Made by a program: the position numbers and the translations under genes
Notes under the pieces: model-generated
Told to the model about the DNA's origin: nothing
What the model saw: only the letters and a program-made list of their open reading frames with translations
Database searches by the model: none
Origin: Rheinheimera hassiensis
GTDB taxonomy: Bacteria > Pseudomonadota > Gammaproteobacteria > Enterobacterales > Alteromonadaceae
Direction: 5' to 3'
DNA: 64,000 nucleotides
NCBI RefSeq assembly: GCF_022436675.1
Contig: NZ_JAKUJZ010000005.1
Span: 62,001-126,000, forward strand
In this document: one piece after another, positions 27,414 through 36,157 of the stretch
How the letters are laid out: each line of letters starts with the position of its first letter
How positions within the stretch are numbered: position 1 is the stretch's first letter

Positions 27414-28271
27414 CTATTGATACAGGCTGCCGGTATTAATTACCGGCTGCACATGATGATCTCCACACAATACCACCAGTAAATTACTGACCATTGCGGC
27501 TTTGCGCTCGTCATCCAGTTGTACTACGTTACGTGCAGACAACCTTTCCAATGCTGTTTCTACCATGCCCACTGCGCCCTCCACAATTTGCTGACGTGCA
27601 GCCACTATTGCTGCTGCCTGCTGGCGCTGTAACATGGCGCTGGCAATTTCCGGCGCATAGGCTAAATGGCTGATACGGGCTTCCAGTACCTGCACACCGG
27701 CTTTATTCAGCCGGGCCTGAATTTCGCCTTTAAGCAGTTCTGTGACTTCATCTGTGCTGCTGCGCAGGCTGATAGCCTCATCATTGCCGGCATCATAAGC
27801 ATAACTGGAGGCTAAATGGCGGATAGCCGACTCGCTTTGAATACTGACAAAGTTCTCGTAATTATCCACTTCAAATACCGCTTCAGCACTGTCTACTACT
27901 TTCCATACTACTACAGCAGCAATCTCAACCGGGTTACCGGCGTTATCGTTTACCTTCATTTTACTGCTTTCAAAGTTACGTACCCGAAGAGATACTTTTT
28001 GCTTGCTGTACAAAGGGTTAGACCAGCGTAAGCCATTATTCAGATCGGTACCGACATAACGGCCAAATAACTGCAGCACTGCCGACTGGTTCGGATGCAC
28101 CATATAAAAACCAAACCAACAGATAAACACCACTATTGCCAGCAATAAGGCTACAACTTTCACCACCCCCGGCAACACGACAACCCCTGCTAATGTCAGC
28201 AACTGCGCCAGTAGCAAAACCCCAATCATGCCAAAACCGCCTTTACTGTTAATCATGCGTTCCTGCAACAT
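27414..28271 (-). CDS. SPFH/Band-7 domain membrane protein
   Basis: The 285-residue protein has two N-terminal hydrophobic segments (about residues 14-31 and 38-60), then an SPFH domain: [48 protein letters not shown] and the heptad-rich C-terminal helix with [30 protein letters not shown] proteins form membrane-associated oligomeric cages that organise membrane microdomains or regulate proteases. The ATG at 28271 is preceded by GAGGG. It heads an operon with the small RHH protein. Confidence 0.88.
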   Translation of the reverse strand: MLQERMINSKGGFGMIGVLLLAQLLTLAGVVVLPGVVKVVALLLAIVVFICWFGFYMVHPNQSAVLQLFGRYVGTDLNNGLRWSNPLYSKQKVSLRVRNFESSKMKVNDNAGNPVEIAAVVVWKVVDSAEAVFEVDNYENFVSIQSESAIRHLASSYAYDAGNDEAISLRSSTDEVTELLKGEIQARLNKAGVQVLEARISHLAYAPEIASAMLQRQQAAAIVAARQQIVEGAVGMVETALERLSARNVVQLDDERKAAMVSNLLVVLCGDHHVQPVINTGSLYQ

Positions 28272-28284
28272 AGTCAGCCCTCTT

Positions 28285-28311
28285 AAATTGATATTATTTT
28301 GATATCAATTT
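28285..28311. promoter_or_regulatory. Palindromic candidate operator of the SPFH-RHH operon
   Basis: AAATTGATAT at 28285-28294 is the exact reverse complement of 28302-28311, with a 7-base spacer. It also contains a direct repeat of TTGATAT. It ends 14 bases before the SPFH start codon, overlapping where its promoter must lie. An Arc-type repressor binding such half-sites would be typical. Confidence 0.6.
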
Positions 28312-28432
28312 AGCGCATCTATGGAAAAATGCAACTGTTTCTCTGTTCAGCTATCAGGCTGCACAGAGTGATGGGCGACAACGCGCTTTTCTGCTAATGT
28401 AAAACAACAACTTACTTAGCTGAATAACTTAT

Positions 28433-29722
28433 ATGACCGAAAAGCTTTTAGTCTGGTGGCAACATGTTGTTACTCAGTTGCAGCAAGCAGAACTGTGGTA
28501 TCAGCTACCTGCAATAGCGTGCTGTATTGTACTGGCAGCGGTTATTAACCGCCTGGTGGGCAAATTCCTGATTGACAGCGGTGGGGAGGGCTTACGCCAT
28601 GTTGCTATGCGCAGCTCGCACCGCATCTTACTACCTTTTAGTCTGGCGGCGTTACTGGCAATTAGTAGTGAACTATTCAGCCTGTATGAGCTAAAGCATA
28701 ACTTTATACAACTGCTTATCCCCATTGCACTGGCATTGGGAATGATTCGGCTGCTGGTATATATATTACGTAAGGGGTTTTCGTCCGGGCCTTTGATGAA
28801 ATCTGTCGAGCCGGCGGTTGCCGTAATTATCTGGCTGGTAGTGGTGCTGCATTTGGCAGGCTGGCTAACGCCGGTGCTGAACGTTATGGATTCACTGGCT
28901 TTTACGCTGGGCGAAAGCAGGTTTTCATTACTGAATGCAGTAAAGCTGACGCTGGTGATTATTCTGGCGTTTACTCTGGCGCTATGGCTGGCTGAACTGT
29001 TAAACCAGCAAATGAAAAAAGCCCAGCATATCAGCCCCAGTATGCAGGTCGGTTTTAGCAAGTTTAGTAAATTTTTGCTTATTACCATCGCGTTTTTAAT
29101 TGCGTTAAATGCGGTGGGTATTAACCTCAGCTCACTGGCAGTGTTTGGTGGCGCACTGGGTGTAGGGTTAGGTTTTGGCTTACAACGTATCGCCTCAAAT
29201 TTTATCAGCGGTTTTATTCTGGTACTGGATCGCAGCATTAAACCCGGTGATGTTATTTCAGTGGGGCAGAATTTTGGCTGGGTGCACGAACTTAAAGCCC
29301 GTTATGTGGTGGTGCGCAACCGTGAAGGTGTCGATACGCTGATCCCAAATGAAAACCTGATCACATCAGAGGTAATTAACTGGAGTTATGAAGACCGTAA
29401 TGTACGGGTAAAAATTGTCGTGCAGGTAAGCTACGAAGACAATCCTGAGGAAGCAATGGCACTGATGCTGTTATGTGCGACAAAATCAAAACGAGTGCTG
29501 AATACGCCAGAGCCAACGGTAATGTTAAAAAGCTTTGCCGACAGTGGCATTGAATTGGAGTTACGGGTGTGGATAGCCGATCCGGAATACGGTGCTGATA
29601 CGGTAAAATCAGATATTAATGTCGCCATATGGCGTGCCTTTCAACAAGCCGGTATTACCATACCTTACCCACAGCGCGACTTACATATTAAATCAGGTCA
29701 ATTGCCGTCATCTGAACCCTGA
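28433..29722 (+). CDS. MscS-family mechanosensitive channel
   Basis: The 429-residue protein has several N-terminal membrane segments (about 20-40, 66-84, 91-110, 127-150, 172-195), a pore-lining helix block and the MscS core LSSLAVFGGALGVGLGFGLQRIASNFISG. It is followed by the beta-domain signature LDRSIKPGDVISVG and VVVRNREGVDTLIPNENLI. This indicates a small-conductance osmotic release valve in the inner membrane. It resembles the KefA/YjeP-like C-terminal unit but lacks the large periplasmic region. Confidence 0.9.
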   Translation: MTEKLLVWWQHVVTQLQQAELWYQLPAIACCIVLAAVINRLVGKFLIDSGGEGLRHVAMRSSHRILLPFSLAALLAISSELFSLYELKHNFIQLLIPIALALGMIRLLVYILRKGFSSGPLMKSVEPAVAVIIWLVVVLHLAGWLTPVLNVMDSLAFTLGESRFSLLNAVKLTLVIILAFTLALWLAELLNQQMKKAQHISPSMQVGFSKFSKFLLITIAFLIALNAVGINLSSLAVFGGALGVGLGFGLQRIASNFISGFILVLDRSIKPGDVISVGQNFGWVHELKARYVVVRNREGVDTLIPNENLITSEVINWSYEDRNVRVKIVVQVSYEDNPEEAMALMLLCATKSKRVLNTPEPTVMLKSFADSGIELELRVWIADPEYGADTVKSDINVAIWRAFQQAGITIPYPQRDLHIKSGQLPSSEP

Positions 29723-29728
29723 TATGGT

Positions 29729-29761
29729 AAAACGCCTGCTATTTACTAGCAGGCGTTTTTT
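29729..29761. terminator. Bidirectional terminator between the MscS gene and acnA
   Basis: A 12-bp perfect stem (AAAACGCCTGCT at 29729-29740 with 29748-29759), loop ATTTACT, with A and T runs on both sides. The two flanking genes converge here, so it can serve both. Confidence 0.92.
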
Positions 29762-29776
29762 CAAAGCAGCTGACTA

Positions 29777-32494
29777 TTACGCTTCGCCTATCATTCTGCG
29801 CAACACATAATGCAAAATGCCACCATGCTGGTAATAGGCCAGCTCGTTGCCGGTATCAATGCGGCAAATAACGTCCAACTCCTGCTTGGCGCCATCAGCG
29901 TAAGTAATAATTAACTCAAGTTTTTGCCGTGGTTTCAGGTTGTTTAAGCCGCGCAGGGTAAAGCTTTCCTCACCGGTTAGTTTCAGGGTTTTACGATCGG
30001 CCCCCGATGGAAACTGTAACGGCAAAACGCCCATACCAATTAAGTTAGAACGGTGAATACGTTCAAACGATTCTGCCAAAACCGCCCGCACTCCCAGCAT
30101 CAGCGTGCCTTTAGCGGCCCAGTCACGTGATGAACCGGTGCCATACTCTTTGCCGGCCACCACTATCAATGGCAGCTCCTGCTGCTGATAACGCATAGCG
30201 GCATCGAAAATTGGCAGGGTTTCACCCGACGGATAATGCTTAGTTACACCACCTTCAGTGCCGGGCACCATTTCGTTACGGATACGCACATTGGCAAAAG
30301 TGCCTCGCACCATCACCTCGTGGTTACCCCGGCGAGAACCGTAAGAGTTAAAATCAGCTTTATCAATATCGTGGTCGAGCAAATATTGGCCAGCAGGGCT
30401 ACTTTGCTTGATCGAACCGGCTGGTGAAATATGGTCGGTCGTTACCGAATCGCCCAGCACAGCCAACACACGGGCATTAACAATATCGGCTATCGGCTTA
30501 GGCTGGCGTGCCATACCCCGGAAAAAATCTGGCTGGCGGATATAAGTCGACTCCGGCCAGGTATAGGTTTTTGCCTCTGATACTTCAATAGCGCGCCAGC
30601 TTTCATCACCATCAAATACTTGCGCATATTCTTTACTGAACATAGTGCTATTTACCTGCGCCACGGCAGCAGCAACGTCTTTGCTGTCAGGCCAGATATC
30701 TTTTAGATATACATCTTTGCCATCTTTGCCCTGCCCCAACGGCTGAGAGCTTAAATCAATATTGATTGTGCCAGCCAGCGCAAATGCCACCACCAGTGGT
30801 GGTGAGGCCAGCCAATTTGATTTAATTAAAGGATGTATCCGGCCTTCAAAATTACGGTTGCCCGACAATACCGCCGAGACATTTAAATCAGCACTGCTAA
30901 TGGCATTTTCTATCGGTTTGGCCAGCGGGCCGGAATTACCAATACAGGTAGTACAACCATATCCCACCAGATTAAAACCCAGTTGTTCAAGTGGCTGCAT
31001 TAAACCAGCCTGCTGCAAATAGCGGGTAACCACTTTGGAGCCTGGCGCCAGTGACGTTTTTACCCAGGGTTTACGCATAAGCCCTTTAGCAACCGCATTT
31101 TGGGCCAGTAAGCCCGCAGCCATTAGCACACTGGGGTTTGAGGTGTTGGTACAAGAGGTAATTGCTGCAATAACCACGGCATGATTGTCCAGCTGTATCC
31201 GGTGGCCATCAAGCTCAAAGCTGCGATCCGGTTGTTTTGCATCTGTCTGTGCCGCCCCCTCATTTACCATTTCAGCATCACGCTCTTTGCTTACTTTTGG
31301 CTCAAGTGTCAGCGAATCATCACAGTGTTGTTTAAGCCCGCTTAGTGTCACTTTATCCTGTGGTCTTTTCGGGCCGGCCAATGACGCCACAACCGTATTT
31401 AAATCCAGATGCAGCGTATCGGTAAATATCGGCGTAACACCTTTTTGCCGCCACAAGCCCTGTTCCTGGCTGTAGGCTTTAACTCTGGCAATAACGGCTT
31501 CGTCACGGCCGGTAAGCTGTAAATAATCCAGCGTTACCTGATCAACCGGGAAAAAGCCACAAGTTGCACCGTATTCCGGCGCCATATTGGCAATAGTGGC
31601 ACGATCTGCCAGCGCTAACTGATCCAGACCATCACCGAAAAACTCGACAAATTTGCCCACCACACCATGTTTGCGCAGCATTTGCGTAACAGTAAGCACT
31701 AAATCGGTTGCCGTAATACCGGCATTTAACTTGCCGGTGAATTCAAAACCTACCACTTCAGGGATAATCATCGATACCGGCTGGCCCAACATGGCTGCTT
31801 CAGCTTCAATACCGCCAACCCCCCAACCCAGAATCCCCAGCGCATTAATCATAGTGGTGTGGGAATCGGTGCCCACCAGTGTATCAGGGTAAGCTAACTG
31901 GCCGTCAGTAGTTTGCTCTGCCCAGACTGTCTGGCCCAGATATTCCAGGTTCACCTGATGGCAAATACCGGTACCCGGCGGCACTACACGAAAATTGGCA
32001 AAGGCTTTGGCGCCCCAGCGTAAAAATGCATAGCGCTCGTAATTGCGCTGCATTTCAATATCGACATTCTGCGTAAAGGCTTGCTCTGTAGCATAGCGGT
32101 CTACCATTACCGAGTGATCAATCACCAAATCAACTGGCGATAACGGGTTTACTTTGTCAGGGTCTTCACCCAGCGCAGCCACTGCGGCACGCATAGCGGC
32201 TAAATCGACCACCGCCGGCACGCCGGTAAAATCCTGCATTAACACCCTAGCCGGGCGAAAAGCAATTTCGCGCTCAGAAGTGCCGGTTTTTTGCCAGTCG
32301 ACCAATGCCTGAATATCAGTATCGGTTACGGTATCACCATCAAGGTTACGTAACAGATTCTCCAGCAAAACCTTAAGTGAAAACGGTAAACGGCTGATAT
32401 CACCAAACTGGGTCTCAGCCTTATTCAGACTAAAAATACGATACTGCTGTTTATCTACCGTAAGTTTGTCGGCGTAGGGGTTGGGAGTGGTCAT
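29777..32494 (-). CDS. acnA: Aconitate hydratase A
   Basis: Aconitase interconverts citrate and isocitrate in the TCA cycle. The 905-residue product is of the AcnA/IRP type: N-terminal YRIFSLNKAETQFGDISRLPFSLKVLLEN in pieces, VGTDSHTTMINALG, the iron-sulphur cysteines in AAITSCTNTSNPS and GYGCTTCIGNSG, and the C-terminal swivel domain GSSRDWAAKGTLMLGV. The ATG at 32494 has GAGG at the right distance; an ATG at 32506 is less likely. It stands alone between the MscS gene and the eCIS effector. Confidence 0.96.
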   Translation of the reverse strand: MTTPNPYADKLTVDKQQYRIFSLNKAETQFGDISRLPFSLKVLLENLLRNLDGDTVTDTDIQALVDWQKTGTSEREIAFRPARVLMQDFTGVPAVVDLAAMRAAVAALGEDPDKVNPLSPVDLVIDHSVMVDRYATEQAFTQNVDIEMQRNYERYAFLRWGAKAFANFRVVPPGTGICHQVNLEYLGQTVWAEQTTDGQLAYPDTLVGTDSHTTMINALGILGWGVGGIEAEAAMLGQPVSMIIPEVVGFEFTGKLNAGITATDLVLTVTQMLRKHGVVGKFVEFFGDGLDQLALADRATIANMAPEYGATCGFFPVDQVTLDYLQLTGRDEAVIARVKAYSQEQGLWRQKGVTPIFTDTLHLDLNTVVASLAGPKRPQDKVTLSGLKQHCDDSLTLEPKVSKERDAEMVNEGAAQTDAKQPDRSFELDGHRIQLDNHAVVIAAITSCTNTSNPSVLMAAGLLAQNAVAKGLMRKPWVKTSLAPGSKVVTRYLQQAGLMQPLEQLGFNLVGYGCTTCIGNSGPLAKPIENAISSADLNVSAVLSGNRNFEGRIHPLIKSNWLASPPLVVAFALAGTINIDLSSQPLGQGKDGKDVYLKDIWPDSKDVAAAVAQVNSTMFSKEYAQVFDGDESWRAIEVSEAKTYTWPESTYIRQPDFFRGMARQPKPIADIVNARVLAVLGDSVTTDHISPAGSIKQSSPAGQYLLDHDIDKADFNSYGSRRGNHEVMVRGTFANVRIRNEMVPGTEGGVTKHYPSGETLPIFDAAMRYQQQELPLIVVAGKEYGTGSSRDWAAKGTLMLGVRAVLAESFERIHRSNLIGMGVLPLQFPSGADRKTLKLTGEESFTLRGLNNLKPRQKLELIITYADGAKQELDVICRIDTGNELAYYQHGGILHYVLRRMIGEA

Positions 32495-32655
32495 AACATA
32501 CCTCATACTGATTACTGTTAACTAAGTGTAGCTCATCAGCATTACAGTACGAGGGTTAAACGGTGAGCGGGGTAGCAGAAGAGATGCAACCACCGAACAA
32601 CTCCCCAGAAGTATTAGCAAATTAATAGAGAGCGCTGTGCTGCAAGGCTATCAGA

Positions 32656-34323
32656 TCATTTTTTGTAAAATTCTTCCCGTTTTTCAACCATTCCCTTACC
32701 GCGCGCAGATTCTCCGCTGTCGTAGTCAGTTTTGGGCCCTTCAGCTCCATCCCAGGTATGCTTGACAGCACTATTAGGAACATTCGCCGTAACAACTTCC
32801 ATATTGCGATAACCACTTGTAAGTACAGTTTTCTCTCTCTCTGCAGCTGGCACTGCCGAGTCGCCGCTAGCATCCCCTTTTCTGGCTTTAAATCCCAGGC
32901 TTGCAAGTTTGCCTGATGCCAGAGATTTCTTGTGTCCGTCTGCCGGATCAATTTCCCACTGTGCTGCAATGTTATTAGTATCCAAGCCCGATAGATCCGT
33001 TAGAATGGCCCCATTCGGATCCGCACCGAAACTCTTGTGATCATTACTCAATATCGGCCTTTTTGTTGAGGTATGACTAAAGGCAAACTGATTACCACCA
33101 CCACCAGCACTTTGCTGCAAAAACTCCCTATGCTCCCATGACAATGGAGCATCAGGACTATTCCCTGCCACATCAATATTCTTTTCTGAATCTAGTTTAC
33201 TATAAGTACCAATTCCGGTTGGAGTTAAATCCTCTCCTCTTTTATCTCTTTTATTTAATTCCCGCCGCACATATCTGGGAACAAAAGTTCCCCTTTTATC
33301 TTTGACGTACTCTTTGCTGTTATCTGGCCGTTTATAAACTTTAGAGGTACCCGGCAGAAGATTACCGTAATAAGCGGCACCCGAAACTAACGCGCCTTCT
33401 CCCGCAGTGGCAGCAATCGCTTTAATTTTTTGTTCATATTCTTGTCTGGCTTTGAGAATTTTATCGTTGTACGACTCATCTCTGGATATATCTTTCCCGT
33501 CAGCCTTTGCCCATTCAGACGTTGCAATTTTTTTGTCATTTTTCTTTTTCGCTTTAGCTTGTTCAAGCAGCGTTTTAATTTCTTCTTTTTTGTCTTCCTG
33601 TACTTTAGATAAATCTATGCGCCCTTTACGCTGCATGGTTATACGCAAGTGCCGACCATCAGCAACAGGAGTACTGTCAGCAGCTTTACGCTGGAATGCC
33701 CTCGCCCCCATCACATCAGCTTCATGCTCTAAGCCCAGATCGTCGTTTATCGCTTCACCTTTTAGCTGGGTGGTGGCTTTCACCCTGCCCTGCTTTTGCT
33801 GTACTACATGCCAGGCTTCGTGTGGCAGGTGTTGTTCCTGCCCCGGCGCTATATGGATATCGGAGCCCTGCGCATAGGCATGGGCTTGTATAGTGGCCGG
33901 TTTGGCCGAGTTATAATGCACTTTTACATCGTCCATCGCGTAGCCGGATAAACTTTCAATGCCGCTTTTTAGCTGATCCGGCATACCGGTGTTATTAGCT
34001 GGTGCCGCATCTGCCTGACGCTGATTAACAGCACCAGGCTCAAACTTTCCCTGCAACGGATCCTCTTCATCCGGCTGCCGTTGCACTGTCGCATCAAACT
34101 TGCCCTGCATAGGCTCTTCATCTTCCAGCGCAGCTTGCTGGCTTACCGTGCTTTCATCTAGCTTGTGCTGAATCAAAGCAGCGTTACCGTGTTTTAGCGC
34201 CTTTAGCTGGCTGGCCTGTTGTTGTTGCCGGCTACTTTGCTGTAAAGCTGTGCTGGCAGCACTGCCTGGCGCCATGGCTGCAGGTTGTTGCGATTGTGAG
34301 GTACGGCCAACAGCAAATTTCAT
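32656..34323 (-). CDS. eCIS-associated DUF4157 effector with unrecognised C-terminal toxin region
   Basis: The 555-residue protein is the last gene of the eCIS locus. Residues 1-105 are Gln-rich and disordered, with two LQGKF/MQGKF repeats (71-76 and 89-94). DUF4157 spans about 112-212, with the metalloprotease-like LPHEAWHVVQQ (His168, Glu169, His172) and a downstream Glu in EHEADVMG. A Lys/Glu-rich helix covers about 235-300. Residues about 365-555 are of unrecognised family and are encoded by AT-richer DNA. In that part FSHTSTKR (415-422) and EREKTV (495-500) loosely recall the S-T-S and E-x-E motifs of ADP-ribosyltransferases, a weak hypothesis. DUF4157 is a known N-terminal marker of eCIS payloads. 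An AAGGAAACCACC ribosome site precedes the ATG. Confidence 0.82.
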   Translation of the reverse strand: MKFAVGRTSQSQQPAAMAPGSAASTALQQSSRQQQQASQLKALKHGNAALIQHKLDESTVSQQAALEDEEPMQGKFDATVQRQPDEEDPLQGKFEPGAVNQRQADAAPANNTGMPDQLKSGIESLSGYAMDDVKVHYNSAKPATIQAHAYAQGSDIHIAPGQEQHLPHEAWHVVQQKQGRVKATTQLKGEAINDDLGLEHEADVMGARAFQRKAADSTPVADGRHLRITMQRKGRIDLSKVQEDKKEEIKTLLEQAKAKKKNDKKIATSEWAKADGKDISRDESYNDKILKARQEYEQKIKAIAATAGEGALVSGAAYYGNLLPGTSKVYKRPDNSKEYVKDKRGTFVPRYVRRELNKRDKRGEDLTPTGIGTYSKLDSEKNIDVAGNSPDAPLSWEHREFLQQSAGGGGNQFAFSHTSTKRPILSNDHKSFGADPNGAILTDLSGLDTNNIAAQWEIDPADGHKKSLASGKLASLGFKARKGDASGDSAVPAAEREKTVLTSGYRNMEVVTANVPNSAVKHTWDGAEGPKTDYDSGESARGKGMVEKREEFYKK

Positions 34324-34396
34324 GGTGGTTTCCTTAAGTTTGCAAAGCCAGTACTGCGGCTGCAGGTTAATAAAGTGTAGACGCTAATATTGCCCG

Positions 34397-36157
34397 CTAG
34401 GGATAATGTTCCCGCCTTTGCTGTAAGCGGCGATATAACACCAGACCCAGCACTACAAATGCCAGCACAGCCACTAAAATCAGTGCCTGAAATTGATGCC
34501 AGTATGGGTCACAGGACAAAATCAGTAGTAATCCGATAGTAAATACACCGGGTACGCCATACAGCATAGCCGGATGCTCCAGCCAGCGTTGCAACGGGTA
34601 GTAAAACAACGTAGCCAGCAGATATAGCCCTGCCACCGCCAGCAGCAACAGCACCAGCACCAAACGCCAGAACCAGCGTTTAGGGCATACCCGGTCACAT
34701 ATCTGTTGCATATATTGCTGATAACCATAACTGTCCTGGATGGCAAAAGCTCGTTGTACTTCGGCATATTGGCTGCTGGTCAGCGGTAGGGTCCAAAAGG
34801 CCGCGCCGCTGAAATTCCAGTTGGCGTAGGTTAAGTCATTGCGCAGATCCTGCGTGGCCAGTTGGCCGCTTTGCTGTAGCGGTAAAACCTCAAACAGCGG
34901 CAGTATTTTTTCCAGCAGTAAGTTAGCTTTGTCAGTATCAGGCATTGCATCTATTGCGCTTTTTAACAACTTCATTTCACGGCGAAACGGATATTTGTCC
35001 TGCCCGCTGGGCATGCTACGGCTTAATTTGGCTTCTAAGCTATGGTCAAACTGCACCAGCAACAGGTTTACCAACGGCGCCAGTGCGGTTAGTTTGTCTG
35101 GGGCGTACAGCGTATCTGAGTTGTATAAGGTTAGTGCCGGCATGCTGTTGGCTATTTCTTCCGGTAACTTAGCACCGCTTAATACCGCTTTTGCCGGTAC
35201 CTTTAAGTTAATAAAATACCCGTCGGTATTGGTCGCCTGTGGCGGCAGCTTAAGATCAGCGCGCAGTTCCCGTAAGAAAGTAATAAAATTTAATTGCTCT
35301 GCTACAGTTAGCGCTGTCAAATCCAGATTAAAGGTAATGCCATCGGCCAGAGTGCGGCGTGAACTGGCACCAAAGCTCAGCCAGGGCTGCAAGTTATTCA
35401 GCGCAAAACCAGCCATCGGTGTGGTAAGTTCAGTCACCAATTGCTGACGTAGACGATGCAAGTCAACCTCCCGATAACTGATACGGTCAAAAGCGGTAAC
35501 CACGATATCCAGATAAGTATTGTGGGCCTGAGCGGTGTTGATAAAGTCATTAAAATGGCGATTGTTGCGCCAGTTAGGCGGGCTTAACAGTTGGTTGTCA
35601 TCACCCAGGGTAAACGAGTACAAGCCAATACGGTTAAAAGCACTGAATGTAATCTGGTTAGTACCACTTTGCCAGTAAGGCACAAAACCATAGCTGAAAT
35701 TGGTAAAGCGTTCCTGTTTAACAATTTCCGGCGCACAGCCACAGCGGGGCGAGGGTTGTAAATTCAGTGGCAACGGTGCTTGCTCAGGCCAGTGGCCAGC
35801 TTTAAAGCTGTTGTTAAATACCAACTGGCGTAACGTTGCCTGCTCTGCAGCGTCAGGCGGCAACGCGGTTTTATCAATGCTTGCAGCAAAGCCGATGCTA
35901 TCGAGCGCTACGGACATAATGCGCTGATTGCGAAAAATATGCTGCTGTAACGTTTTCAGCTGCGCAAACTGAGCAGGTGGCAGACTGGCAAATTCGGCCT
36001 GCTGCTGCAAACGCGCCAAATCCTGTTCTGTCAGTTGGTAGTAACCAATAGCACTGACCGAAGCCGGGGTAGCTGCAGCCATAGCCGCATTCACCGGCCA
36101 CACTAAGCTGCATACCGCCAGCCATACAACGCTCAACAGGCGCAGTAACTGTGTCAT
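34397..36157 (-). CDS. Secreted, membrane-anchored GH18-like protein of the eCIS locus, catalytic motif degenerate
   Basis: The 586-residue protein has a signal peptide (ending near NAAMAA), a soluble region and three C-terminal membrane segments (about 498-518, 531-549, 558-576). The segment FSYGFVPYWQSG with FNRIGLYSFTL resembles the first barrel strands of glycosyl hydrolase family 18. DGITFNLDL at 272-280 occupies the place of the DGxDxDxE active site, but the second and third Asp are Thr and Asn and the catalytic Glu is Asp. It overlaps the ATPase gene by four bases, so it belongs to the eCIS operon. It could act on peptidoglycan for particle release or be a membrane anchor or binding protein; the role is unknown. 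Confidence 0.55.
   Translation of the reverse strand: MTQLLRLLSVVWLAVCSLVWPVNAAMAAATPASVSAIGYYQLTEQDLARLQQQAEFASLPPAQFAQLKTLQQHIFRNQRIMSVALDSIGFAASIDKTALPPDAAEQATLRQLVFNNSFKAGHWPEQAPLPLNLQPSPRCGCAPEIVKQERFTNFSYGFVPYWQSGTNQITFSAFNRIGLYSFTLGDDNQLLSPPNWRNNRHFNDFINTAQAHNTYLDIVVTAFDRISYREVDLHRLRQQLVTELTTPMAGFALNNLQPWLSFGASSRRTLADGITFNLDLTALTVAEQLNFITFLRELRADLKLPPQATNTDGYFINLKVPAKAVLSGAKLPEEIANSMPALTLYNSDTLYAPDKLTALAPLVNLLLVQFDHSLEAKLSRSMPSGQDKYPFRREMKLLKSAIDAMPDTDKANLLLEKILPLFEVLPLQQSGQLATQDLRNDLTYANWNFSGAAFWTLPLTSSQYAEVQRAFAIQDSYGYQQYMQQICDRVCPKRWFWRLVLVLLLLAVAGLYLLATLFYYPLQRWLEHPAMLYGVPGVFTIGLLLILSCDPYWHQFQALILVAVLAFVVLGLVLYRRLQQRREHYP

Noticed and set aside
28285-28311. FNR or CRP site at the SPFH palindrome
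   Set aside because: TTGAT and ATCAA occur with spacing 0 or 7+, not the four bases of an FNR site, and the CRP core TGTGA is missing.
28501-29238. 245-codon open frame on the minus strand under the MscS gene
   Set aside because: It is antisense to a clear MscS protein and its translation is Ser/Thr-rich without domain or start-site support.
34839-35447. 202-codon plus-strand frame inside the GH18-like gene
   Set aside because: Antisense to a coupled eCIS operon gene; composition is that of a codon shadow.
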